NCBI RefSeq assembly: GCF_002952215.1
Contig: NZ_CP022600.1
Coordinates: forward strand, 1,736,001-1,800,000
DNA: 64,000 nt
Reading direction: 5' to 3'
Source: Porphyrobacter sp. HT-58-2
GTDB lineage: Bacteria > Pseudomonadota > Alphaproteobacteria > Sphingomonadales > Sphingomonadaceae
Made by a program: the position numbers and the translations under genes
Shown: positions 10,149 to 18,257 of the stretch, piece after piece
Numbering within the stretch: position 1 is the stretch's first letter
How the letters are laid out: each line of letters starts with the position of its first letter
The notes under the pieces: generated by a model
The model's input: only the letters and a program-made list of their open reading frames with translations
Told to the model about the DNA's origin: nothing
Databases searched by the model: none

Positions 10149-11623
10149 GGACGCGGCCAAGGCGCCGGAGCCGGAGGGCCATACGCCCCTCACCGGGGCG
10201 GTGGTGCCGGGTGAGGGCGAAGCTGCTGCGCTTGCCCTGACCGCGCCGCACGGGCAGCCGCGCGCAAGCCTCGCCCGGCGCATGGGGCTTATCGCAGCTG
10301 GGTGGATTTTCGTTCTTCTGCTGGGTGGAGGCATTGCGCTCGAGCGTACGTTGACTGCACAGGTCGAAAGCAATTTCGACGAACAGCTCGACTACATTCT
10401 TACCGCAATGATTTCGTCAGCCGAAATCGACGCAAGCGGCGAAATCTATTTCTATCGCACACTCGGCGATCAGCGGTTTCTGGAACCCGGCAGCGGGCTT
10501 TACTGGCAGATCAGCGGGGGGAGCTATGAGCCTCTGCCATCGCGCAGCCTGTGGGACCGAACACTGACGCTGCGCGGGGCCGTTGGTGATGGTGACAAGT
10601 TCGACAGCGATTCCCATTTCTACAACTCCGATCAGTTCGGCGGCGAGCCCTTGCGGATTGCCGAACGTACCGTGATGTTGCCGGGATCGGACACCCGCTG
10701 GACCTTTGCTGTCGCAAGCGCGACCGAGCAGATGGATATGCAGATTGGCCGGGTGCGGATGATTCTGATCTGGAGCTTTGTCGTGCTGGGCCTCGGCCTC
10801 CTGATCATGGCTCTGTTGCAGATCCATTATGGCTTGTCGCCCCTCCGGCGCGTGCGCGCGGCGATCCAGAGCCTGCGCAGCACGGGCGCGAACCGCATCA
10901 ACGATCCGCTCCCGCTGGAGGTGCAACCACTCGTTGACGAGCTGAACGCTCTGCTGGAACATTCGGAACGGCAGGCGGAGGAAGCCCGGCGCCATGCGGG
11001 CAATCTCGCCCATGCCCTCAAGACTCCGCTGACCGTGTTGACCAACGCCGCCACTGCTCGCGCGCCCGATCTTGGCGAAGCGGTAATGCGTGAGACCCGC
11101 ACTATGCAGCGCCATGTCGACCACCATCTCGCCCGCGCCCGCGCTGTCGGACGCCGGGCGGTAGGCCATGCGCGCAGCAATGTCCGCGACAGTGCCGAGG
11201 CAGTGCGCCGCGCGGTCGAGCGGCTCTATCCTGAGGGCCGGCTCGACATTGCTGGCAGCCGCAGCGCCAATGTCGCGATAGAGCGACAGGATCTTGACGA
11301 ACTGCTCGGCAATCTGATCGAAAACGCGGCCAAGTACGGGGGGGAGCGTGTTCGTCACTATCGACCCTGACGACGACATGGCACCGCGAGACCCGAAGAT
11401 GTGCCTGATCTGGATCGAGGATGACGGCGCGGGCATCCCCGAAGCTGAGCGCATCCGCATCTTCGATCGCGGCGTGAGGCTCGATACCGACAAGCCCGGT
11501 ACCGGCCTTGGCCTTGCGATTGTACGCGATGTGGCGGAAATCTACGGCGGTTCGGTCACGTTGGGAACGAGCGAGGATCTTGGCGGACTGTTGGTCGAGC
11601 TACGTTTGCCGCGCGCAGATTGA
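10099..11623 (+). pseudogene. Sensor histidine kinase, frameshifted in a seven-G run
   Basis: Partner kinase of the preceding response regulator. The first frame (to 11370) holds two membrane helices flanking a periplasmic sensor domain, a HAMP-like linker, the H box N-L-A-H-A-L-K-T-P-L and the N box N-L-I-E-N-A-A-K-Y-G-G. The ATP lid and G boxes (D-D-G-A-G-I-P, G-T-G-L-G-L-A-I) lie in another frame, 11348-11623. The break is at seven G, 11338-11344; six G would read K-Y-G-G-S-V-F-V-T-I-D and restore one protein of about 508 residues. As written the kinase lacks its ATP-binding core. The N-terminal start is uncertain: GTG 10099 overlaps the regulator by 50 bases; later starts such as ATG 10281 are possible. 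Confidence 0.85.
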
Positions 11624-11721
11624 CGATCAGGCGGTGTGCGAAGGGTTTGCCGCCGTTGTGCGTTGAGGTGGCAAGAGGTCATTCGTGGCCTCACTGCAAA
11701 CAGGGCCATTTGTGGAATGAA

Positions 11722-12345
11722 ATGAACGCGCGCAGCGAGCCATCCGCCCTTGCCAGCAGTTCGGCTCTGACGGTCGATGATGCGGCAATGACGGCACGGC
11801 TCGCAGCGCGCGATGCAGCGGCGCTGCGTGAAGTGATTGCGGCACATGCAGCTGCGCTCCACCGTGTTGCCTATCGCATGACTGGCGATGCTCATGAGGC
11901 CGAGGACATAGTGCAGGAGGCCTTGCTGCGACTGTGGGACTATGCCCCTAGGCTGGCGGCGCGGCATCCGCTGGGAAGTCAGGCGGCGCGTGCCTTGCGG
12001 CTGGGGGGGTGGCTTCAGCGGGTGGTCACCAATCTTGCCATTGATCGGCTGCGCCGTGCGCGGCGGCTGGCGCATGGTTCGGTGCCTGAGGAAGAAGATG
12101 AAGCGCCGCTCGCCGATGCCCTGATCGAGGCGGAGGAGCGCGAACAATCCGCCCGCGCCCTGATTGCTGCGCTGCCCGAACGTCAACGCGCGGCGATCGT
12201 GCTGACCTATTACGAGGAATTGTCCAATGCCGCCGCAGCCGAAGCGCTCGACATGAACATAAAGGCGTTCGAATCGCTGCTGCTGCGCGCGCGCGCTGCA
12301 CTGCGCAAGGCTTATGCGGCAGGCATGGAAGGAGACCTGGCATGA
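11722..12345 (+). CDS. ECF RNA polymerase sigma factor
   Basis: A 207-residue sigma-70 family factor of the extracytoplasmic-function type. Region 2 reads H-R-V-A-Y-R-M-T-G-D-A-H-E-A-E-D-I-V-Q-E-A and continues with the helix L-R-L-W-D-Y; region 4 contains A-L-P-E-R-Q-R-A-A-I-V-L-T-Y-Y-E-E-L-S-N and L-D-M-N-I-K-A-F-E-S-L-L-L-R-A-R. I chose the ATG at 11722 since family proteins begin shortly before region 2 and the upstream extension to 11620 overlaps the kinase and looks non-protein-like. It overlaps the next gene by four bases (ATGA), the usual layout for a sigma factor and its anti-sigma partner. Confidence 0.9.
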   Translation: MNARSEPSALASSSALTVDDAAMTARLAARDAAALREVIAAHAAALHRVAYRMTGDAHEAEDIVQEALLRLWDYAPRLAARHPLGSQAARALRLGGWLQRVVTNLAIDRLRRARRLAHGSVPEEEDEAPLADALIEAEEREQSARALIAALPERQRAAIVLTYYEELSNAAAAEALDMNIKAFESLLLRARAALRKAYAAGMEGDLA

Positions 12346-13307
12346 ACGGTGATCCGATCCTCCCTGACAGTCCGCTGGCGCATGTGCTGGATAATTATCC
12401 GGTGCCGCAGTTAAGCGCGGGGTTTGCCGATCGGGTGGTGGCTGCTGCCGAGGCCCGTGCGCCTGCGCTGCCCCCATCGCGCCGCGACCTCTCAGGGCGC
12501 GGTTGGCGCACCGGACGCCGCCTTGCCATCGCCGCAGCCAGCTTCACCGCACTCGCCACAGCTGCTGCTGCGACCGGAGTTCTGGAACGGGCGGGCCTGC
12601 CGGTTCCGTTTGCCCGGATGGTGTGGGCAAACATCACTAGTGAAACGGCGCCGGCTGCCGCCGCTGCGCCTGCGAAACGCGAGACCGCCGTGGCAGCAAC
12701 GGCATCGTCGCTGACCCCAGTGAAGATCGAGGGGCCTATCGATACGCCTGAAGAACTGGCCGAGGCTTTTCGCCGGATCGACGAGGTGCGTAGCCGACGA
12801 CGTGCTGAGCGCCAAGGAACCATCGATCAGCGGATCGACAAGGCGATCGAGCGACGCAATGCCGCTGGCCTGCCTGTTCCCGATGCCGAGCAAAAGGCCC
12901 GTCTGCGCGAACGGATCGAACAGGCCGAGGCCGAGCGTGAAGCGCGCAATGAAGAACGCATCCGCCTGCGGCGCGAGGCGTTGCAGCGCAGGGTCGAAAA
13001 CGGCGAGGCTTTGACCCGCGAGGACATCGTACCTTCCCGGCGAGGTAACGTCCTGCCGCGTGAGCGGCACGAGCAGATCGAACGGCTGCGCACCATGTCG
13101 CCTGAGACGCGCCGCGAAGCTTTGCGGCAACTGCCACCAGCAGAGCGCCGCGAAGTGATGGAGGCGTGGCGTCAACGTCGTGCCGGACATCCGGAGGGCC
13201 GGGCCCTCGCAGCGCCGCAAACCGCGCCTTCGCCCTCTGATGCGCCCGATTTCGACGCACCTGTCGCCGATCCTCAAACCCGAACCGAAGATCCCACGAG
13301 CGATTGA
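12342..13307 (+). CDS. Probable anti-sigma factor, single membrane span with DUF3106-like charged tail
   Basis: A 321-residue protein translationally coupled to the ECF sigma gene. The N-terminal 60 residues are cytoplasmic in style, followed by one hydrophobic span about residues 63-83 (L-A-I-A-A-A-S-F-T-A-L-A-T-A-A-A-A). The periplasmic part is extremely Arg/Glu-rich and probably helical, and near residues 245-280 it has L-R-T-M-S-P-E-T-R-R-E-A-L-R-Q-L-P-P-A-E-like repeats typical of DUF3106. The anti-sigma role is inferred from coupling and topology; I do not see a ZAS zinc motif. Confidence 0.65.
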   Translation: MNGDPILPDSPLAHVLDNYPVPQLSAGFADRVVAAAEARAPALPPSRRDLSGRGWRTGRRLAIAAASFTALATAAAATGVLERAGLPVPFARMVWANITSETAPAAAAAPAKRETAVAATASSLTPVKIEGPIDTPEELAEAFRRIDEVRSRRRAERQGTIDQRIDKAIERRNAAGLPVPDAEQKARLRERIEQAEAEREARNEERIRLRREALQRRVENGEALTREDIVPSRRGNVLPRERHEQIERLRTMSPETRREALRQLPPAERREVMEAWRQRRAGHPEGRALAAPQTAPSPSDAPDFDAPVADPQTRTEDPTSD

Positions 13308-13403
13308 TCCTGCCGGTGTCGTCCTATCTGTCCTGCCGATCAATTCAGCTGCGATTCACCGCTGCCAGACGACACAGGTCAAGGACATCGGAGTATCATC
13401 GCC

Positions 13404-13793
13404 ATGGCACGCAGCCGTCTTAGCTTTCTGCTGGCAAGCACGCTGCTGGCCGGCTGTGCCGCAGGCGACGGGCTAGAGGGCCAGCGAACAGTATTCAGCA
13501 ATCCCCATGCGCCACCCGTTATCGATCGGCGCGGGATTGGCCCGCAATGTGATGTCGAGTTCGGCCGGGATGCGACGTGCCTCGGCACTCCGCTGGCCTA
13601 TCCGGGGGAAGGGCGCCATGTCCTTTTGGGCGATGGCGAGATGCACCGCCTGACACGCAACCAAGCTCGCATTTTGCGGCAAAGAGGGGAATTGCTTGAG
13701 GCGCGGCGCAATGCAATGCCAACCCCACCGGCACCGGCACCGGCACCGGCACCGGCACCGCCAATCTCCGCGGTCGCAGGCGAGCAGCGCTGA
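13404..13793 (+). CDS. Small lipoprotein with Ala-Pro repeat tail
   Basis: A 129-residue protein with a clear lipobox (L-L-A-G-C, lipidated Cys18) after a short signal peptide. The mature domain has two cysteines (Q-C-D-V-E-F and A-T-C-L-G-T) that could form a disulfide. The tail ends in five Ala-Pro units encoded by a CCGGCA tandem repeat. I do not recognise a family beyond this. It follows the anti-sigma-like gene by about 100 bases and is read in the same direction. Confidence 0.65.
   Translation: MARSRLSFLLASTLLAGCAAGDGLEGQRTVFSNPHAPPVIDRRGIGPQCDVEFGRDATCLGTPLAYPGEGRHVLLGDGEMHRLTRNQARILRQRGELLEARRNAMPTPPAPAPAPAPAPPISAVAGEQR
13726..13760 (+). repeat. CCGGCA hexamer tandem repeat inside the lipoprotein gene
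   Basis: About five copies of the hexamer CCGGCA encode the Pro-Ala tail. Being a multiple of three, copy-number change would lengthen or shorten the tail without breaking the frame. Confidence 0.8.
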
Positions 13794-13799
13794 ACTGCT

Positions 13800-14108
13800 T
13801 TAGCCGCCTTGCGCCCGCTCGTGGTGACGGATCACCTCGTCGATGATGAAGCGCAGGAATTTTTCGGAGAATTCGGGGTCGAGATCGGCCTCTTCCGACA
13901 GCTTCCTCAACCGCGCAATCTGGCGCGCCTCGCGGTCGGGATCGGCCGGAGGCAAGGTTGCCTTTGCCTTGTATTCACCCACAGCCTGCGTGATCCTGAA
14001 CCGCTCGGCGAGCATATGAATGAGTGCGGCATCGATATTGTCGATGCTCTTGCGGAACGCGGCGAGCACCGGATCGGGTGCGCGGGAGAGTTGCGGATCT
14101 TGCGGCAT
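13800..14108 (-). CDS. AroQ-type chorismate mutase
   Basis: Converts chorismate to prephenate on the way to phenylalanine and tyrosine. The 102-residue all-helical protein has the AroQ pattern: an N-terminal helix with F-R-K-S-I-D-N-I-D-A-A-L-I-H-M-L-A-E-R-F, then Y-K-A-K-A with the catalytic Lys, D-P-D-R-E-A-R-Q, and the C-terminal F-L-R-F-I-I-D-E-V-I-R-H-H. I chose ATG 14108 rather than the longer frame start at 14219, because the extension runs into the divergent polyprenyl synthase gene and does not look like protein. The gap between the two divergent starts is 68 bases. Confidence 0.88.
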   Translation of the reverse strand: MPQDPQLSRAPDPVLAAFRKSIDNIDAALIHMLAERFRITQAVGEYKAKATLPPADPDREARQIARLRKLSEEADLDPEFSEKFLRFIIDEVIRHHERAQGG

Positions 14109-14176
14109 GGCGCGCGAAACTAGCAGCAAATCTGCGCTTGCCAAGCACGCCGAGCCCGCCCTAATGCCAACCCGAC

Positions 14177-15187
14177 ATGAGTGCCGATATCGTCCCACTG
14201 CCGCGCAAGGCGCCGACACTCGATCCGATGCTGTCGCTGACAGCCGCGGGCATGAACTCCGTCAACGCCGTTATCCTTGACCGGATGCAGAGCGAGATCC
14301 CCTTGATTCCGCGCCTGGCCGGTCACTTGATTTCGGGCGGGGGCAAGCGGCTGCGCCCCATGCTGACACTCGCCGGGGCGGAGCTGGTCGGCTACAAGGG
14401 TACGCGCCATCACAAGCTCGCGGCGGCCGTTGAATTCATTCATACCGCAACGCTGTTGCATGATGATGTCGTGGACGGCAGTGAGCTGAGGCGGGGCAAG
14501 GCGGCGGCCAATATCATCTTCGGCAATCCGGCCACCGTGCTGGTCGGCGATTTTCTGTTTTCTCGCGCTTTCGAACTGATGACCGAGGATGGATCGCTTA
14601 AGGTGCTCTCGATCCTTTCTCGCGCCAGTGCAGTAATAGCGGAAGGCGAAGTGTCGCAGCTCTCGGCCCAGCGCCAGATCGCCACCAGTGAGGAGCAGTA
14701 CCTCCACATCATCGGTGCCAAGACCGCCGCCCTGTTTGCTGCCGCCAGCCAGATCAGCGCGGTGGTAGCCGAATGTTCGGAAGAACAGGAACACGCGCTC
14801 GAAGCCTATGGCCGCAATCTCGGCGTGGCCTTCCAGCTGGTCGACGATGCTATCGATTACGACTCCGATGCCGCCGAAATGGGCAAGGCGCGGGGTGATG
14901 ACTTCCGTGAGGGCAAGATGACCTTGCCGGTGATTCTCGCCTTCGCGCGCGGCAATGATGAGGAACGCAAGTTCTGGAAGGACGCGATCATTGGCCATCG
15001 CACTTCGGATCAAGACCTCGCTCATGCGATTGCGCTGATCGAAAAGCACAATGCGCTTGATGATACCCGTGAACGGGCGCGCTATTTTGCGCATCGGGCG
15101 ATCGACGCCATCTCGATCTTCCCCGACGGCAAGGCGCGGCAGGCGATGGCCGAAGCGGCGCAATTCGCGGTCGCGCGCGGGCATTGA
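14177..15187 (+). CDS. ispB: Polyprenyl diphosphate synthase (IspB-like, quinone side chain)
   Basis: Builds the long isoprenoid tail of ubiquinone by adding isopentenyl units to farnesyl diphosphate. The 336-residue helical protein has both aspartate-rich motifs: F-I-H-T-A-T-L-L-H-D-D-V-V-D (FARM) and F-Q-L-V-D-D-A-I-D-Y (SARM), plus G-G-G-K-R-L-R-P-M-L-T. In alphaproteobacteria that make Q-10 it would be the decaprenyl enzyme, but chain length cannot be read from the sequence. ATG at 14177. The next gene, hrpB, starts just after the stop. Confidence 0.93.
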   Translation: MSADIVPLPRKAPTLDPMLSLTAAGMNSVNAVILDRMQSEIPLIPRLAGHLISGGGKRLRPMLTLAGAELVGYKGTRHHKLAAAVEFIHTATLLHDDVVDGSELRRGKAAANIIFGNPATVLVGDFLFSRAFELMTEDGSLKVLSILSRASAVIAEGEVSQLSAQRQIATSEEQYLHIIGAKTAALFAAASQISAVVAECSEEQEHALEAYGRNLGVAFQLVDDAIDYDSDAAEMGKARGDDFREGKMTLPVILAFARGNDEERKFWKDAIIGHRTSDQDLAHAIALIEKHNALDDTRERARYFAHRAIDAISIFPDGKARQAMAEAAQFAVARGH

Positions 15188-15207
15188 TCAGGCTAACGGC
15201 CGGGGCG

Positions 15208-17643
15208 ATGAACCCCGACCTTCCCATTACGGCTGTTCTCCCCGATATCCGCGCGGCACTCATGGACCACGGCGCGGGGGTGCTGATTGCACCGCCGGGT
15301 GCGGGCAAGACCACAGCGGTTGCGCCCGATCTGCTCAGGCAGCCGTGGTGCAGCGGCCAGATTATCCTCACCTCGCCCCGCCGCGTCGCCGCCCGAGCGG
15401 CGGCGGAGCGCATGGCCGAACTGCTCGGCGAGAAACCGGGCGAGACCGTGGGGTACATGACCCGGCTCGACAGCAAGGTGTCGGCCAAAACCCGCATCCT
15501 CGTTGTCACTGAGGCCATCCTTGTGAACCGGCTGGTGGATGATCCGGAATTGCCTGGCGTCTCCGCGTTGCTGTTTGACGAGGCGCACGAACGCGCATTG
15601 GACAGCGATCTGGGTCTTGCACTGGCGCTCGAAACGCGCGCTGTGCTGCGCGAGGATCTGCGGGTGCTGGTGATGTCGGCCACCATCGATGGCGCGCGCT
15701 TCGCCCGGCTGCTCGGCGAGGGCGCATCCGTAATCGAGAGCGAGGGACGCAGCTTTCCGCTGACAATCAAATGGCTTGGCGGCGATGCCTCGCAGGCGAT
15801 TGAGGACCGCATGGCTGCCGCCGTGTTGACCGCATGGCGCGATGAGGCGGGCGACATTCTTGCCTTCCTGCCCGGCGTTCGGGAGATTGAGCGCGTGCGG
15901 GAGACGCTTGAAACGCGCCTGCCCAATGCGCCGATCCACCCGCTCCACGGTCAGATCGAGCCCGCCGCCCAGCGCGCCGCAATCCGCCGCGACCCTGACA
16001 ATCGCCGCCGGATCGTGCTGGCGACGGCGATTGCCGAAACGTCCTTGACGCTGGATGGCGTGAGCGTGGTGGTCGATTCCGGCCTGGCACGGCTCGCGGA
16101 ATTCGACCGGGCCGCAGGCACCACGCACCTCGTCACCCGCCGCGCGTCGCAGGCCTCGGCAGCCCAGCGCGCGGGCCGTGCGGCGCGGCAGGGGCCGGGG
16201 GTTGCCTATCGCCTGTGGGAGGAGGCGGGGCACGCGGGTCGCCCGGAATTCACCCCCGCTGAAATCTTGCAGGCCGATCTCGCGCCCTTGCTGTTGCGGC
16301 TGGCGAAATGGGGTACCGCCAATCCTGCTGCGCTCCCCTGGCTCGATCCGCCGCCCGATGCTTCTGTGGCAGCGGCGCGCGCAGCACTGGAAGCTCTGGG
16401 TGCAATTGACGAAGCCGGGCGGATCACGCCGCTGGGTGAGGCGATTGCAAGCCTGCCGATGGCGCCCGATCAGGCGGCTGCCGTGCTCCACGGCGCGCGG
16501 GCAGAGTGCGGCGAGGGTGCCGCGCGGCTGGTGATGCTCATGCAGGAACGCGGACTGGGCGGGCGCGGCGAGGACCTCGCTCAGCGCCTTGCTCGCTGGC
16601 GCGCTGATCATTCCCCGCGAGCGGTTGCTGCGGGGCGGATTGCGCAAGGTTGGGCGGCACAGGCGGCCAGGCTGGCGGGTGTGATCGGTGCAACCCCTGC
16701 CATCCATGCGGCCGAGGCGCTCGCGCTCGCCCGCCCCGATTTCGTCGCCCGCCGCCGCGACTCTTCGGGCGAGCACTGGATCAGCGCGGGTGGGCGGGGT
16801 TACCTGCTCGATCCGGCCTCACCGCTGGCGCGCGCCGAATGGATCGTGATCGGCGATGCGCAAGGGCAGGCCAAGGGCGCGCGCATCACCGCAGGCGTGG
16901 AACTCGCGCCGGAGCGGATCGCTGCTTTGTTTACCAAGGAACTGCAAGAGCGCGTCATAACCCGCTGGAACAATGATAAAGGCCGGATCGAAGCGCGGCG
17001 CGAACGTAAGCTTGGCGCGATCGTGCTGGCAAGCGTGCCGGAGCCTGCGCCCGACCCCGCAGTCTCTGTGGATATCCTTGTGGACAAGGTGTTGGAGCGG
17101 CTGGGGGAAATCCTGCCCCAAGGCTTTCTCGCCCGCGCCCGCTTTGCCGGGGTTGAAGCGCTGTCGTCCGAGGCTTTGCGAGAGCGGGCCGCCGATTGGC
17201 TCGCACCGCTGCTCGCCGGGCGGCGCGACCTTGACCTGCCGCCGCACCGCTTTGCCGAAGCCGCGTTGGGCTTGCTCGACTGGAGCCAGCGACAGGCGCT
17301 CGACAAGGCTGCGCCCACGCACTTCACTTCGCCCGCTGATACGCGCCACGCGATTGACTATGCGGGCGATGATGCTCCCAGCGTCGAGGTGCGGGTGCAG
17401 GGGGTCTTTGGCCTCGACACCCACCCGATGGTTGGCGCTACGCCGCTGCTGCTGAAGCTCACCAGTCCGGCGGGTCGTCCGGTCCAGTCGACCCGCGATC
17501 TGCCCGGCTTCTGGCGCGGCAGTTGGCGCGATGTAGTGAAAGACATGAAGGGCCGTTATCCCAAGCATCGCTGGCCCGATCAGCCATGGACGGAAAAGCC
17601 GAGCATGAAGACCAAAAACGCCTTCAACCGCAGCGATTCGTGA
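15208..17643 (+). CDS. hrpB: HrpB, ATP-dependent DEAH-box helicase
   Basis: A DEAH-box RNA-helicase-like protein of 811 residues. Motifs in order: Walker A A-P-P-G-A-G-K-T-T, D-E-A-H-E-R, S-A-T, the helicase C-terminal domain with Q-R-A-G-R-A-A-R, then the HA2 domain and the HrpB-specific C-terminal domain ending in K-G-R-Y-P-K-H-R-W-P-D-Q-P-W. This C-terminal sequence and the length are diagnostic for HrpB. I use ATG 15208; a TTG at 15184 in frame overlaps the stop of the previous gene and is less likely. Physiological role is poorly defined in most bacteria. Confidence 0.95.
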   Translation: MNPDLPITAVLPDIRAALMDHGAGVLIAPPGAGKTTAVAPDLLRQPWCSGQIILTSPRRVAARAAAERMAELLGEKPGETVGYMTRLDSKVSAKTRILVVTEAILVNRLVDDPELPGVSALLFDEAHERALDSDLGLALALETRAVLREDLRVLVMSATIDGARFARLLGEGASVIESEGRSFPLTIKWLGGDASQAIEDRMAAAVLTAWRDEAGDILAFLPGVREIERVRETLETRLPNAPIHPLHGQIEPAAQRAAIRRDPDNRRRIVLATAIAETSLTLDGVSVVVDSGLARLAEFDRAAGTTHLVTRRASQASAAQRAGRAARQGPGVAYRLWEEAGHAGRPEFTPAEILQADLAPLLLRLAKWGTANPAALPWLDPPPDASVAAARAALEALGAIDEAGRITPLGEAIASLPMAPDQAAAVLHGARAECGEGAARLVMLMQERGLGGRGEDLAQRLARWRADHSPRAVAAGRIAQGWAAQAARLAGVIGATPAIHAAEALALARPDFVARRRDSSGEHWISAGGRGYLLDPASPLARAEWIVIGDAQGQAKGARITAGVELAPERIAALFTKELQERVITRWNNDKGRIEARRERKLGAIVLASVPEPAPDPAVSVDILVDKVLERLGEILPQGFLARARFAGVEALSSEALRERAADWLAPLLAGRRDLDLPPHRFAEAALGLLDWSQRQALDKAAPTHFTSPADTRHAIDYAGDDAPSVEVRVQGVFGLDTHPMVGATPLLLKLTSPAGRPVQSTRDLPGFWRGSWRDVVKDMKGRYPKHRWPDQPWTEKPSMKTKNAFNRSDS

Positions 17644-17658
17644 TTTAAGGGACGGCCC

Positions 17659-17937
17659 ATGAGCGCACGTATCTATCAGAAGACCAAGCACGCGATGCAG
17701 TCGGGCAAAGCCCATACCGATGAATGGGTGCTCGAATTCGAGCAGTCACAGGCGCGCTTTGCCGATCCGCTGATGGGCTGGACGGGCACGGGCGACACCC
17801 AGTCGCAGGTGCGCCTGACTTTCCCGTCGAAGGACGCGGCCAAGGCCTATGCCGCAAAATATGGCATTCCAGCGCGCGTTCACCTGACTCCGCCCAAGCG
17901 GCTCAAGCTGCAGGCCTACGCCGACAATTTTCGCTGA
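17659..17937 (+). CDS. NDUFS4-type complex I accessory subunit
   Basis: A 92-residue protein matching the ETC complex I subunit conserved region (mitochondrial NDUFS4, 18-kDa subunit), an accessory subunit found on NADH:quinone oxidoreductase of alphaproteobacteria and mitochondria. Diagnostic elements are A-R-I-Y-Q-K-T-K-H-A-M-Q-S-G near the start, W-V-L-E-F, D-P-L-M-G-W-T-G-T-G-D-T near the middle and the C-terminal basic stretch P-P-K-R-L-K-L-Q-A-Y-A-D-N-F-R. It stands alone, not beside other nuo genes, as usual in this lineage. Confidence 0.92.
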   Translation: MSARIYQKTKHAMQSGKAHTDEWVLEFEQSQARFADPLMGWTGTGDTQSQVRLTFPSKDAAKAYAAKYGIPARVHLTPPKRLKLQAYADNFR

Positions 17938-18105
17938 TTTCTTTTCGCAGCACCATCCGAGGTTGCATCTCTGCTAGGCGAGCCTTCTGGTGTGCTTTGC
18001 GCGTCTGCGTCTTTGGCTTCGACTCCGCCATTGCAGCCCTGCGGGCCGATGTCCCTCGGCAATGCTGGCTTGAAATCCGTTACCAACCCCGCCATATCGT
18101 CGGCC
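17938..18105. other. Upstream region of the SRP RNA gene
   Basis: About 170 bases without protein-like coding. It must hold the SRP RNA promoter, but I could not single out a convincing -35/-10 pair. Confidence 0.4.
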
Positions 18106-18197
18106 GGGAGTCGGGTGGACGTTTGCGTCTGCTCACCGGGTCAGGGCCGGAAGGCAGCAGCCCAGGTGGATTGCGGCGGGTCGCTCGGCTCCTTTTT
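18106..18197 (+). ncRNA. ffs: Signal recognition particle RNA (small bacterial SRP / 4.5S)
   Basis: The hallmark SRP apical loop is present: G-G-G-T-C-A-G-G-G-C-C-G-G-A-A-G-G-C-A-G within 18138-18163, including the GGAA tetraloop and the AGCAG internal-loop side. The outer arms pair: GGAGTC GGGTGG (from 18107) with TCGCTC GGCTCC (ending 18192) gives 12 continuous pairs with several G-U. A run of five T follows (18193-18197), fitting a terminator. It is just upstream of dnaX, a common position. Exact ends are estimated from the fold. Confidence 0.9.
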
Positions 18198-18257
18198 CAC
18201 CGACATCGCTGGCATGTGCATCATGACAAACCGGGCCTGAGCGCCTAGCCTTGCGCC

